From NCBI GenBank assembly GCA_037013685.1, contig CM072889.1, forward strand, positions 7,325,976 to 7,389,975: a stretch of 64,000 nt of DNA. Direction: 5' to 3'. Position 1 is the stretch's first letter. Every line of letters starts with the position of its first letter. Positions 49,801-61,837 of this stretch are shown here, one piece after another. The notes beneath the pieces are model-generated. The model ran no database searches and had not been told where the DNA came from. It saw only the letters and a list, made by a program, of their open reading frames with translations. Source of the DNA: Acridotheres tristis (Eukaryota > Chordata > Aves > Passeriformes > Sturnidae). The translations under genes were made by a program, and so were the position numbers.

Positions 49801-52800
49801 AATGGGTGAAAGATGGGTAAAAAAAACCAAACAGATCCACCGAACTGAATTGTTTTATCAATGTTCATACATTGTGCTAAAGCAAACATGCAAACAGACA
49901 AAAAGATTTGGAGCATTTCTGAACTGAAAGGCTGTTTTATCTCGAAGAGCATCTCTGAATTGTGAGCATAATAGAGGAGAAAAAAAGACAGAAAACTTCC
50001 AAAGAGCAGATAGAGAGTTTTGTTAACAGCAAGAAGCACAGGTAATCCCAGATTTCCACATGAAGCAAATGACAGTGGTATCTCACAGGCATCATACTCT
50101 TGAGTGTGCTGACATGATCCTTTTGACAAACCTGACCCTGGATTTTGTTCGCTTTATTTGTATGCATAGGTCACTATCTTAGTATGTAAGCACATTAACA
50201 GCTGGAGACGCCATGAGCCTTCTTTGTAAAGGTGGCATCAAGGATTTCTGTGGGGATGCACAAAGTCACTACAAAGCAGGAGTTTACATGTGGCTTCTCT
50301 GTAATTCTAAGTAATGAAACTCTTAAAACTATCAAGTTGGGTGAGACGGCTTTAATGCTATCGGTGTTTTAATTGCTTGGTCTGTAGTATTTATAGTGTG
50401 GTTGTGCCCAGGGGTCTCAGTTCTGGGCTTCAGAGTGACATGCTGCCCAAGCTTGAAATCCCCACCAAAGAGATGCAGCACAGCTCCTGGTGGAAGAGAA
50501 TGCATCGGGGCAGGTGGGAGTGCAGGGAAATGCAGGGACATTAGTTTGAAACTAGTATTTACATTTTCTCAGCAGAGTACAGAAATCCCTGTATGTAACA
50601 GATGTTCTTAAAATACAGAACAAAACTTGGTGCCTGAAACTTCACCCCACCCCCAGGGAATAGCTGTTCCTGCTATGAGCACAGATAGCCCACGAGTCCC
50701 CAACCCAGGAGCCAGGGCCTTAGAGCAGGTCAGGAGTGGCTCTGCTCAAGTCCTGTAGCCATGGTCTTCTGGTTGTTTCTTGTGTTTTATTTACTATGTG
50801 ATATCATGGTAAATACTTCAAACTAAATTACCTTTGGTTGCCAAAAAATTGCCAAACCTGGTGGAAAAAAAGCAGTTTGTCCCGCTCATGTACTCGGAGC
50901 AAACCTCCATCCTGGGTGCCCCATTTCCTTTGGTCTTTTGTTTTTATGCTGTGGCTCATCTTAACAACCCTTCTGGTTTAAGCTCTGAAATCACTGGATT
51001 CAGATGGATGCCTCATTGGAAGTAGAGGGAATATTTCTCAAATCAGCAGCGTCTTTTGAAATGGAATAAACTTTTTAAATTCAGGTACTATAAGTATTTT
51101 TAATTAGCCCATTTTCTGTTCCTCCATTACTGCTAATGCTTCCAGGTAGGAAGTGGAGCTCTTCCTCAACTGCAAATATCTACTGAAATTTGCAGTGCTG
51201 CTTGCCTCTCTCAGTTACTCTGCTGTGACCTGATTATCTATTAGAACCACAAAGAATTCAGTCTCCAATTAGTCTATCTGTTAACTATTCAAATTCATGA
51301 CTTAGTTTTATTGTCTGAGCCTTTAACATAATGCTGAAAGGTCTCACCTGGCAGTTTATTTGTTATAAAGCAAATGTGCCTTTCTGAGAACCATTTTGGT
51401 GCAGATAACTGTCTTTTCAGAATTGGATAAATGAGGCTGTCTAGTAGCTAGCAGTCCCCTTCCTGCCCTCACTGAAATAAATTGTACATCTCCAATAGCT
51501 CTGGGCTTAAGACAATACAGTTTAACATGTACAATTTCTTTGTTATCTTCTTTGGAGTTATACCATAAGAACAGATGGGAAAGTTTAATAATGATAAATG
51601 AGTTTAGTGTTTTTACATAGTCCTAACAAAACAATAAATGCTTTTTATTAAAGATTAGAGGGTTTTTTACATACTTGCCAAAGAGTGACTACAGCTCTCA
51701 TTCAGATCCTCAGAAAGCCTCACTTTTAAATTCTTTTTGGACTGTTTGTTAATGAGGATTCAGAGGAATTAGGGGCCATAAATTTACTCATTCTTGCTTA
51801 AGTGAAGCCACGAAGTGATTACTGGATATATCACTAAGTATTGAAGACTGAAGTTTATCAACCATGTTCACACAGAACGATTCATCTCCACACTTATTTG
51901 CTGCAGCTGTGCATTTTCTAGTAGTCAGATGATGGGGCTCGAGCTCATAAATGGATTTTTGGAAGGATGTTGATTCATAAATGTACATAGTAGGGCTCAG
52001 TGGCACTGTTTGCACACTTTCCATTCAGCAGTTGCCTGAATGGTTGTTGGACCAGACCCACACTGGCTACATCTGGGTGCAATGACCTGCAGATTTGCCC
52101 ATCATACACCAGTCGGGTAGCTGCGGGGCTCTGGTTTCACTGGGCTGTGCAATGGCCTTTAGAGCTGCAGTCAGTGGCTGAACAATAACAGATGCATTAC
52201 GCATCCCTGTAAGCCTGCAGACTGACCCTTTTCTCCCTGCGCTTGGAACTAGTGCATGCGATACTAAGTCAGAATTGTGTAGTTTTCCCCAAGGCCTTTC
52301 TGAGCAGAAATTGCCCTATTGGGAAGCCCAGGGAGTGCTGCAGGAGTTCTGGACCTGCTGTGACAATTTGCCTGGCAACAGGAGCACGTGTTCTCAGATG
52401 CATTCTCCAGTTCCAGGTCTATATGTTGTGCCATTTAGTTAGGGATTCTCTCCATTTTAATATGAGTTTTGGGATGGGAAATGGAGAAAAAACCCTGATA
52501 CCTACATGCAAATGCTTTTTTAATCTTTTTTTAAGTCAAAGAATCAGAACCTCCCATAGCTCTTTGCACCCTCCAGTGTTAACTGTACAGTTCAACTACA
52601 CCTTGGGTGGGAACACCCACTTCCAACATTCCTAGCTTTGGCACCAGAATCTTCCTCTCTTTGCTGTCTTCTTGGATTTATAATGGGACAAATCCAAACT
52701 ACAAACGAGTTAAGATTATGGCTGCTTTGGCTTGGTTTTACTAGGGAAAGGAAAGTGATTTTTCTTGGGAAGTGATGAAAAGGAAAAACGTTTAAAGTTC

Positions 52801-55305
52801 ATTAACCTTTGGTACCGATTGCAGTGTCTTTTAGACTACACCCTAGCTATTCTTAGTCATGACATGTGAGTGGTTATTTTTTATTGTATAGGAATACAGT
52901 AGTTCCCACTAGTGGTGAAAAGAGAGAACTTTTTCCTTTTCCTTTCTGTTTTTCTTTCTTGTCTTAACTTACATATGAACTTGTTGAAGTCAAGATTTGG
53001 AATTCACTCTATGCTATTTTGTCCTAATTTCCCCCAAAGCAAACTGCATCTCTACGTTGCTTCTTTACTGGCTAATTAAGTGTTATACAACTTTGCTCTG
53101 AAAAACTCAGCAACCCATTTGGTGTATTTGCAAATGAACTTTGCTGATTGTCATTATTGCTATAGGGTGCCTGCAGAAAATCCCTTATAATTAAGCAGTT
53201 GTAATGCCACAGCACAAGAGTCACAATTAGTAATGTGATTTACAATTCTTTACCATTAATAATATGAAAAAGCCAACATTATTTTCTTGATGGTGTTTAG
53301 GAGAAATTAGAATGAGGTGGACATGATTAGGAAAAGAGAATTTAATGTTATGACTTGTTAATGCAATAGCCCAGAGCAAGACATCAGAATGATTGTCCTT
53401 GCAGTAAAACTCCTTTGCTTCAGTAAGCACAGGCCCTCTGTGCACCACAAGACAAGTTTGGAGGAAATTGGATAGATGGCAGGGATTTTGGTGGTATGAA
53501 CATTTCAGTGTCTTTCATGTGCAGAGTACACAAACTGAATCTCTCCATTTTCAAATATTTCCCCAGAGGCAATCTGCATTATTCAAAGCTTAACTGTGGC
53601 TGCAGAATCCTGTCTGACATGAAAGCAGACTGCCAGCTTAAAATTAACTTTCATATTTACATCTGTATAAATCATATTTACTTTTTCCTCACCGCCTCTT
53701 TTTCCGTGGGAGAGAGGGAGTAAAATGGGTAGGAGGGAAAGAGGAGGAGGAGAGATGTCCAGCAGAATTGTAAGCAAAGCACCAGTAATAAAATCTAGTC
53801 TCATGAGACTGTCCATGAATAAGAATGATAATGAGAGCAGTGATGAGCTGCAGGTTTGTGTCTTTTAGTAAATTATCTCGCATTTACATTTTATCAATTG
53901 TGCTTTTGTGTAATAGACCAAAGTGCTACAACAAAAGGAGACACCATAAAAATGAGTAATTCCAGTGACCTTCTTAGTAATCCCTCTTAGAAAGAATGTC
54001 TTGGAAGGAGTTGGATGATTCCCCGTGGTGAAACCTCTGTAGAAAAGTGCCCCAGGCTCAAGGAGCTTTCCTGGTGACAAATGCCTTTCAAGGCCTCCTT
54101 CTGGTCACTCTGAAACATGGCTCGAATCCTGTTTTCTCCATCCGAGCATGCTTCTAATTGTCAGATGTCAGAAGTCAACAACCATTTTCTTCTTGCTGAT
54201 TCTCAAACAAAGGATGTGGGCTTTCATTCGGAAAACAGAAGAAGCATGGCCCAACTAAGGATGCTGGGCGTCACATATATACTTCTCCCTGCCAGTAATA
54301 ACAAAACATCATAAATAATGTAGAAGCTGGATGTGAAAACAGAGAACAGGGAATACGCTGGTGCTGCTGTTCCTGGGTACAGCACTCACAGGAGTGAGTC
54401 CTTGTCCTTAGCAAGGCCTTGACTTCTTCCCTCATTTTTCTCTTGTATTTCCCTGAATACCTGCCAGCTCCTAAGATGTTTGGAATTCAGTATTTTTAAA
54501 ATTCTTTTTCCATTTTGGGTTGCATCTTCATCTTTTTCTCATGAATTATTTTTTTCTCTCCTCCCCACCGTACTCTTTCTTTGGAGGCAAGAGCTCAGCT
54601 GTCAAAGTCAATTTGGTTCTTTCACTGAGGACTTAGAAAGAGGCTGGTTTGTGCCAGGCAGGAGCAGGGCTCACTGCATTTATTACTAATTTGTGCCCAG
54701 GCATGACTGGCCCTGCATTTTTGTATGTTTGTCTCTCCTTTCACAGTGACCTCTTCTTCTTCATCCCATCTTGAAACCGACAAGAACTACTTCAGTCTCA
54801 GGCCTACATCTTTCTTATCTCTCTGGGTCCCAGGTCTGATGGCACCTTTTCCATTCCTATGCCTTTAGTTTGCTCTTTTCCTGTAGGTTTCTCCTTTACA
54901 TTCACATGCCAAATCCTACTCTAATGCAACTTTCCTTCTGTCTTTCAGTGTAACAGTTGGAGAAGTTGTGAGAAATGTCATGCTTTACTCACACCCCTTC
55001 TGCCAACCAGGCAGCCCTGTGACCGCAGGAGTGGTAGTAAATGAGTCCCCGTGGCCTTGGGTGACTCACGAGGAATTTTAGATTAACCTTTAGCTTCTCT
55101 GACTTTTTCTTGTGCTGATCTTTAGAAATCAGAGCACCCCACCTCTCACTGTCCTCATTGTAACACACAGGGCCATGTGAGTCCATGAGGTATTTTGGCC
55201 TTGGGACAGCTGAAGACTGAAGAGAGGGCATCAGCAGAGAGGATAAGGGCTTCTGTTGTTACCTCCTTGATGAGAATAATTTTCTTTTTTCATCTTTCTT
55301 GGCAG
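40842..55305. other. MAMLD1 intron (distal part)
   Basis: No exon or intact mobile element is recognised. There is a short (TTTTA)n at about 46730-46747. Several AT-rich stretches (about 44690-44900, 51240-51660 and 53040-53480) have the look of conserved non-coding DNA, but comparison with other genomes is needed. The segment ends in a strong acceptor, TTTTTTCATCTTTCTTGGCAG, at 55285-55305. Confidence 0.7.
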
Positions 55306-55452
55306 GATCAAAATCCTGGAATTGTTGCCAGATTGCAGGAGCCAGGCTCGATCCCAACTGGTGGCTCTGTGCCGGCACCAGCCACGGTCAATGGGTACAC
55401 AATGAGGAATCATTTACTGAAGCAGCAAATAATGAAACGGCAGCTGATGCAG
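55306..55452 (+). CDS. MAMLD1: MAMLD1 exon (49 codons, phase 0/0)
   Basis: The exon is 147 bp between acceptor TTGGCAG and donor CAG|GTACGA. It is in phase with the 22484-24205 exon: the preceding exon ends on a complete codon and this one opens DQNPGIVARLQEPGS. It ends in the basic, Gln-containing stretch LLKQQIMKRQLMQ, which resembles the KQQxxxRQLMQ-type segments of mastermind-like proteins. A multiple of three with phase 0/0 means it could be skipped without a frameshift. Assignment to MAMLD1 rests on phase, strand, order and composition. Confidence 0.88.
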
Positions 55453-56019
55453 GTACGATGCTGAATGCCTCTGTGGGTTGCTGTGCTGTCCACCTCATTG
55501 GGAAGCACAGGACTAACTGGAATGAAGAAATCATCAATCAGCAAACACTAAGAGTGACCCTGGAATTGCTAGGCTGAGTCAGACTAAGGCTGTGGTGAGT
55601 CTAGGATGAGGCTGAGAGGCCAAGGCCAGGTTCTGCTCTGCCAGAGTTGAGTGCAGATCTGCCCCCTTATATGCTAGGGAAGGATTTGGTCATCTGCATA
55701 TCCCTGATGTCATTTTTGGTCAGCCACAGAGTTGGGAGGAAAGATGTAGAGAAGGGAGGCTTGGAAAGTGAATCAGCCTAGAGAGATGTTCTCCATTTTT
55801 GCCTTTCTCTCTGATTCCCTGGGGATTTAGCAGAGTAGATGTTAGGCTCCAGTTTGTCCGGGACTTGACTTGTCTCTCTAGCAACAGAAGCCCCTGTAGA
55901 AGGTTTGCAACAGGTTGTGTGAGGAAGGTGGGATGAGGAAATCCCACAAATGAATTGGGTAAAGTAGCTCTGACCATGTGCCTCTGACTTTCTGAATGTG
56001 CTGCTGGATTTGGGTCGAG
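55453..56019. other. Intron between MAMLD1 exon and ERV-L insertion
   Basis: Ordinary intron sequence from donor GTACGA to the target-site duplication of the provirus. Nothing else is recognised. Confidence 0.75.
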
Positions 56020-56024
56020 GAGGT

Positions 56025-56732
56025 TGTCTTGGTTTGAAAGACAGGTATGGTCTAAGGGAAGGCAAGAGCCCCTTTCCTGCGATGCAGAGTGCAACCCCCC
56101 CTCCCTTTTAATTATTTTAGGTCCAAATCAGAGGCCTTCAGGCAGGAGATGTGGGGATAAGAATAACAGTTCTTTACTGATACCTAACAAGGCGGAAAAC
56201 AACAACAGCTATAAAAATTGACAACAGAACAAAACAGTATAATTCAGTTCCAGTCCCTTTTGGCCTCAGGCCGTCTCCCTGTGCTCAGTTACCGGTGCTG
56301 TGGGGGCAGGGCAGGTCCCGCGCAGTTGAAGAGGGCTGGAGTGATGGCGGCAGCGGCCCAGGGGTGAGTGGGATGGGGAAAGTGACTCCCCCCTCACGGT
56401 GTCAGTCATGGTGCTCGGCAGAATGTCCAGAGGTAGTAGGGTGAGGTGGGAGAGCAGCAGAGCGATGTCCAACGGCAGGGAACGTGGATCGCAGCGCTGG
56501 GATGGCAGGGGAGATGCCAGATCCGAGCACGGGGTGTCCTCTCCTTCCACGAGCCAAACGAGAGAGTTTCCAGCCCGCTCCTGACCCCCATCCCACCTTT
56601 CCTTTTTCTGGTTTCCCCCCACCTCCCTCCACCCACCTCCTTGCGAGAGAACATTACCTTAAGGTGTAGCCACTTAGCATAACAATGGGAGAAATTCCAC
56701 AGAAAGAAAAGGGAAGCATTCAACCCCCAACA
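56025..56732 (-). repeat. 3' LTR of the ERV-L-like provirus
   Basis: On the - strand this 708-bp LTR starts TGTTGGGGGTTGAATGC and ends CAAACCAAGACA. It matches 62092-62800 almost base for base. An ATTAAA on the - strand (56107-56112) is a candidate polyadenylation signal near the LTR end, and a TATA-like TTTTTATAG lies further upstream. Open frames within it are not genes. Confidence 0.95.
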
Positions 56733-56757
56733 TTATCCACCCCTGAATTTCTCCCAT
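56733..56757 (-). promoter_or_regulatory. Polypurine tract of the ERV-L-like provirus
   Basis: Read on the - strand this is GGGAGAAATTCAGGGG then TGGATAA, directly abutting the LTR start. It is purine-rich but interrupted, and sits where plus-strand DNA synthesis would be primed. Confidence 0.65.
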
Positions 56758-56840
56758 ACTAATATGCTATATCAAATTAAACTGTTACATTATATATACA
56801 TACATGCAGTTAGAGACATAGGCACAGTACTATAGGTATT

Positions 56841-57959
56841 TCACCCTAAAACAAGGTCTCCATGGGGTATGCATCGGGTCTCTCCATTCTTTTGCATCAC
56901 CCACCAGGTGCAACCTGGTCCTTGAGCGAATACAACTCCACGGATGGGATTGTCTTTGCTGGAGGCAGGATTCACCCAAACAGTTTTTCCTAGCATACCT
57001 CTCATGTGTACCACTGGAACCTTATCTCCATCTGATATTCCCAAGGGCTCAGATTGGGCAGGGCCTGCTCGGTTAGTGGAACCTCGGCTGTTCACTAACC
57101 AGGTGGCCTTTGGTAGATTAATCTCCCAGTTCTTGAAAGTTCCCCCACCCAGTGCCTTCAAGGTGGTTTTAAGCAGGCCATTGCACCGTTCAACTTTCCC
57201 TGCAGCTGGTGCGTGGTAGGGGATATGGTACACCCACTCAATGCTGTATTCTCTAGCCCAGATGTTTATAAGGCTATTCTTGAAATGAGTCCCATTGTCT
57301 GACTCAATTCTCTCAGGGGTACCATGCCTCCAAAGAACTTGTTTTTCCAGGCCCAGGATGGTGTTCCAAGCAGTGGCATAAGGCACAGGGTAGGTCTCTA
57401 ACCATCCAGTGGTGGCTTCCACCATGGTCAGTACATAGCGCTTGCCCTGGTGGGTTTGAGGCAGTGTGATGTAGTCAATCTGCCAGGCCTCCCCATACTT
57501 ATATTTGGCCCATCGCCCCCCATACCAGAGGGGCTTCACCCGCTTGGCTTGCTTGATGGCAGCGCACGTCTCACAGTCATGGATAACTTGAGAAATACTG
57601 TCCATGGTTAGATCCACCCCTCGGTCTCGTGCGCACTTATAGGTGGCATCTCTGCCCTGATGACCTGAGGCATCATGGGCCCATCGAGCCAGGAACAACT
57701 CTCCCTTGTGCTGCCAGTCTAAATCTATCTTCGACACCTCTATCTGTGCCGCCTGATCTACCTGCTCATTGTGTCGGTGTTCCTCATTAGCCCGACTCTT
57801 GGGGACATGGGCATCTACGTGACGGACTTTCACAGGCAGCTTCTCTATCCTGGTGGCAATGTCTTTCCATTCATTGGCAGCCCAGACTGGTTTTCCCCTA
57901 CGTTGCCAGTCAGCCTTTTTCCACCTTTCCAGCCATCCCCACAGAGCATTGGCTACCAT
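56841..57959 (-). pseudogene. pol: ERV-L-like pol: RNase H C-terminus and integrase
   Basis: A 372-codon open frame. Residues ~1-70 are the end of RNase H (VRHVDAHVPKS, then NEQVDQAA with the last catalytic Asp). Integrase follows with a zinc-binding HHCC (H95, H100, C129, C132) and the catalytic triad D162 (WQIDYITL), D221 (ESDNGTHF) and E257 (GKVERCNG), with exactly 35 residues between the last two. The C-terminal domain contains KTVWVNPAS and WVMQKNG and ends just before the polypurine tract. The integrase looks intact, but upstream stops (58089-58091, 58218-58220) cut it off from the rest of pol. Integrase joins viral DNA ends to the host chromosome in the nucleus. The annotated ATG is internal to the polyprotein, not a true start. 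Confidence 0.9.
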
Positions 57960-58217
57960 CCATGAATCAGTGTAAAGGTAGAGTTTTGGCCACTTCTCTC
58001 TTTCAGCAATGTCCAGGGCCAGCTGAACAGCTTTGAGTTCAGCAAGTTGACTCGATCCACCTTCTCCTTCGGTAGCTTGTGCAACCTGTCATGTGGGGCT
58101 CCATAAGGCTGCTTTCCACTTCCGGTTCATCCCCACGATGCGACAGGAACCATCAGTGAAAAGAGCATAGCGTGTTTCATCTGCTGGCAGTTGGTTATAC
58201 GGTGGGGCTTCTTCAGG
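57960..58217 (-). pseudogene. pol: ERV-L-like pol: RNase H N-terminal part, stop inside
   Basis: This joins the two longer pol frames and is in the same register as the integrase frame. It contains the first RNase H catalytic motif (FTDGSCR, near 58155-58175) and, further on, SSQLAELKAVQLAL and LYTDSWMV. In-frame TGA codons occur at 58218-58220 (end of the preceding segment) and 58089-58091. The second follows a WSPT motif and may derive from CGA by CpG decay. RNase H removes the RNA strand of the RNA-DNA hybrid during reverse transcription. Confidence 0.8.
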
Positions 58218-58931
58218 TCACTTGTTCCTGTTCCTCTTAGTCAGAAGACCAAAGTCTTTCCCTTCCGGCCAGTTGGTAATTATCTCCAAAATCCCAGGGT
58301 GATTCGGGTTTCCAATACGGGCGCGTTGTGTGATGAGGGCAATCCATTTGCTCCATGTGGCATCAGTGGCATGGTGGGTTGAGGGAACCTTTCCTTTAAA
58401 CATCCACCCCAGCACTGGCAGTCGGGGTGACAGGAGTTGTGTTTCCATGCTAACCACCTCTGAGGCAGCTTGAACCCCTTCATAGGCGGCCAAGATCTCC
58501 CTCTCCGTTGGAGTGTAGTTGGCCTCAGACCCTCTGTAGCTTCGACTCCAGAATCCCAGTGGTCGGCCTCGCGTCTCACCAGGCACCTTCTGCCACATGC
58601 TGCAGGACAGACCATGGTTCCCGGCTGCAGAGTAGAGCACGTTCTTCACATCTGGTCCCGTCCTGACTGGGCCAAGGGCTACTGCATGAGCAATCTCCTG
58701 TTTGATCTGGGCAAAGGCTTGCTGCTGCTCAGGGCCCCAGTGGAAATCGTTCTTCTTGCAGGTGACCAGGTAAAGAGGGTTCACAATCTGGCTATACTCA
58801 GGAATGTGCATTCTCCAAAAGCCTATGGCACTTAGGAAAGCTTGTGTTTCCTTCTTGCTGGTTGGTGGAGACATTGCAGTGATCTTATTGATAACCTCAC
58901 TGGGAATCTGGCACCGTCCATTCTTGCCACT
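58218..58931 (-). pseudogene. pol: ERV-L-like pol: RT thumb/connection region
   Basis: Open frame from 58874 down to a TGA at 58218-58220. It starts in PPTSKKETQAFLSAIGF, typical of the RT palm-thumb junction, then RMHIPEYS, HWGPEQQQAF, RPLGFWSRSY and YTPTEREILAAYE, and corresponds to the RT connection and RNase H tether. The preceding frame holding FLGVKW (58940s) is shifted relative to this one. There is therefore a frameshift near 58920-58935, in addition to the one at the C7 run. Confidence 0.85.
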
Positions 58932-59654
58932 TTACTCCCAGGAACTGGATCTCTTGGGCAGGCCCTTTGACTTTGCTCTTTTTAATGGCGAAGCCGGCTC
59001 CCAGCAGAATCTCAATGATCTTTTCTCCTTTCTGAAATACCTCCATTGCTGTGTCCCCCCCACAATGATGTCATCAATGTACTGCAGATGTTCTGGAGCT
59101 CCACCCTTCTCCAGTGTAGCCTGGATCAATCCATGACAGATGGTGGGGCTGTGTTTCCACCCCTGGGGCAGTCGGTTCCACGTGTATTGCACACCCCTCC
59201 AGGTGAAAGCAAACTGAGGCCTGCACTCTGCTGCCAGAGGAATGGAGAAGAATGCATTGGCGATGTCAATGGTGGCGTACCACTTGGCTGCCTTGGACTC
59301 CAGCTCGTACTGCAGTTCCAGCATGTCCGGCACAGCAGCACTCAGTGGTGGAGTCACCTCATTCAATGCACGATAGTCCACTGTCAATCTCCATTCTCCT
59401 TCAGATTTATGCACAGGCCAGATGGGGCTGTTGAAGGGTGAGTGGGTTTTGCTGACCACCCCTTGGCTCTCCAGCTCACGGATCATCTTGTGTATGGGGA
59501 TCACGGCATCTCGATTCGTCCGGTACTGCCGGCGGTGCACTGTCGAGGTAGCAATTGGCACCTGTTGCTCTTTCACCCTGAGGAGTCCCACCGCAGATGG
59601 GTTTTCTGATAGCCCAGGCAGGGTGTTCAACTGTTTAATGCCCTCTGCCACCAC
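58932..59654 (-). pseudogene. pol: ERV-L-like pol: reverse transcriptase core
   Basis: RT fingers and palm. HSPFNSPIWPVHKS and WRLTVDYRALNEV are followed by the first catalytic Asp in ATIDIANAFFSIPL (D130 of this frame), FTWRGVQYTWNRLPQGWKHSP, and the active site YIDD at residues 192-195 (59070-59081). Five residues later the frame shifts at a run of seven Cs on the + strand (59055-59061), and the last ~38 residues of this frame are out of register. The authentic continuation lies in another frame. RT copies viral RNA into DNA. This copy cannot make a full enzyme. The frame is continuous with the protease upstream, so its GTG start is not real. Confidence 0.92.
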
Positions 59655-59945
59655 AGCAGCTATTCCAAAAGCCCACCTGAGTCCCTTTGGGTCTTTGTAA
59701 TAGCCATTCCTGAGGAAGTCTGTGCCTAGGATTCATGGTGCCTCTGGGCCAGTCACAATTGGATGTTTCTGCCACTCTTTCCCAGTCAGGCTCACCTCAG
59801 CCTCCAGCAAAGTCAATTCCTGAGATCCCCCCGTAACCCCAGCAATTGAAACAGGTTCCTTCCCGACATGTCCCGATGGTATTAATGTACATTGTGAACC
59901 AGTGTCAACCAATGCTCTGTGTTCCTGTGGCTCTGATGTGCCAGG
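59655..59945 (-). pseudogene. pro: ERV-L-like protease region, one in-frame stop
   Basis: Frame continuous with RT. It contains the aspartic protease active site LVDTGSQCTLIP (DTG at 59898-59906) and the downstream ILGTDFLRN motif typical of retroviral proteases. A TGA at 59733-59735 sits between these motifs, just before ILGTDF. Upstream of ~59945 the frame closes (TGA). Pro would thus be reached from gag by a frame change or readthrough in an intact relative. No dUTPase was seen. Confidence 0.85.
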
Positions 59946-60133
59946 CCATCAGATCCACACCGTCCAAAAGATCCGGTTTTCCCATGCCTCTCCCTGGCTA
60001 GAGGCAGGGCCCCTCTAGCCCTGGTTATTATTTCTCTCCTGGGCATACATAGTGGAGGTTCTTTCAAGGGGATCTGATAGATCATGTTCCTTTCTGTAAT
60101 ACCCTGCACCTCCATGGGAGGCTGAGGCTACCT

Positions 60134-61801
60134 TCACTTTAGTGGAGTTCCCTCTGTTAGTGTTCCCCTCCCTGAGTTGGCACACCCGTGCTGCCAGGAC
60201 AGAAGTGGGTTTCCCATCCCACCTTCTCGTGTCTTCCCCGTGGTCACGTAGAAAGCTCGTGGGGTATACCCTCTCTCCCTAGCTGGGGGACGTTGGGCTC
60301 TACTTTCGGGGTCCATGACTCGCACTGGTGCTGCGCTGATCTTCCTCACCTCTTCCCTCATCTCCTCCTTAAACTCCTCTCTGAGGTCCTTAACCACAGC
60401 AGAGACATGAACCTGCATTGGGCCAGCCATCATACACTGAAAATTCCTGAGCCTGTTGGCAACAGAACCCACTGTCACTTGGTTGGTATCAGCATCAATC
60501 ATTGCAATAAAGGAGGTATATTGAGATGGGCCCAGGTTTGCCAGATTCCACAACATCTGTCCTGTGCACCTGACCTTGTCAGGGTCATTGTCATGCTGTC
60601 CATCCCTCCCAAAGAGCACCTCCAGTACTGCCACTTCTGTCAGCTGTTGGATCCCTTCCTCAAGGGTATTCCAACGTGTTCTCTGGTGGTGCTCCTGCAT
60701 TCTTTCCCTGTGGACAAATCTCTCTCTCACACTCATTAAAAGTCGCTCCCAGAGGGAAAGGAGACCTGTCTCCCTTACAAATACCTGGTCCACACCTGAG
60801 TTCTGGGTCAAGGATCCCAAATTCCTTGCTTCAGTACCATCCAGTTGCACACCTGTACCCATAAGGTCCCAGACCCGCAGTAACCAGGTTGTAAAAGGCT
60901 CACGGCCCCGTCGTACAATGTCTTTTCGCAGGTTACGGAGACTCTCGTATGACAGGGACTCGGTGATGATCTCAACTTCTGGCTCCCCTGCTGGTTGTGA
61001 GGGGCCCCCTTCCTGACCCTTATTATCTAGGTGCCTTGTTTTCATCCTAGACTTCCTAATTTCCACAGGGGCAACTGCTGCTGGCTGTGAGTGCCCTTGC
61101 AGTTCAGCTGGAACCTGGACAGATGTAACGTCTCTGGGTCCCACTGCTGCACCATCAGATTCTCCCTCTTTAAGGCAGGGGGAGGGTTTCTCACCAGCTG
61201 GGGAGAGGTACTCCTTCAGCATCTGGCCCATCTCATGTATCTCCTTTGCTAGCACCCCCACCCATTCTGGGTGGTTCCTTTCCGAGGTGGGCTGTGGGGC
61301 AGGGTCAAACTCTGGGTTAATATCCCTAGTGTCTGGAACAGGGTCAGGCTCTGGGGTAACCTTCCTAGTCTCTGGGACAGGATCAGGCTCTGGGATAACC
61401 TCCCTAGTCTCTGGGATGGGATCAGGCTCCGGGGTAACCTTCCTAGTCTCTTGGACAGGATCAGGCTCTGGGGTAACATCTCTAGTCTCTGGGACAGGAT
61501 CAGGCTCTGGGGTAACCTCACTAAACCCTGGGGTAGGTATCAGGGTTGTTATCCAAGTCAATCTCCCCTTATCTCTGAATATTAGATAGAACAGGTTTAA
61601 CCAGGATATAAGCAACACGAGCCACAGTATAATGTCATTAGCATTTAAAGCGGATTTGAGCCGCTTGAAGACTGGTGGGGTGAACTTCAAAAACCATGTG
61701 ATGGGTTGGGAGAAGATTTCACCTGCTGCCACTTCCTCACAGTAAGTACCATTACTGAAGTAGCCCCAGAAACACACACTTAGAGTGCAATAGCTCTGAA
61801 T
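60134..61801 (-). pseudogene. gag: ERV-L-like gag with hydrophobic segment and 13-aa repeats
   Basis: The longest viral frame, ~550 codons, ending TGA at 60134. Upstream it is open only to a TAG at 61802-61804, so any true start lies further 5'. Numbered from 61777, residues ~49-67 form a strong hydrophobic helix (IILWLVLLISWLNLFYLIF). Residues 88-165 are a 13-residue tandem repeat (VTPEPDPVPETR-x). The capsid-like half follows: ESLRNLRKDIVRRG, FTTWLLRVWDLMG, LANLGPSQY and VGSVANRLRNFQ. The end is basic/Arg-rich with PPARERGY and no CCHC zinc knuckle. Gag builds the viral particle. I assign it by position before pro and by the capsid-like half, not by a specific domain match. Confidence 0.75.
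61283..61516 (-). repeat. 39-bp tandem repeat in the gag frame
   Basis: Five good copies and one degenerate copy of a 39-bp unit, each encoding a variant of VTPEPDPVPETRD. The unit preserves the frame. The degenerate sixth copy reads INPEFDPAPQPTS. Copies differ at a few positions, so they are not a very recent expansion. Confidence 0.93.
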
Positions 61802-61837
61802 CTATGTGGCCATCTTCCAGAGAAAATTAAAAATCCA

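Noticed and set aside
56266..56723. Open frames in the LTRs (also 62352-62995)
   Set aside because: The same frames occur in both LTR copies and encode nothing recognised. They are non-coding LTR sequence.
60188..61585. + strand frames opposite gag
   Set aside because: Shadow frames of the - strand gag and its 39-bp repeat.
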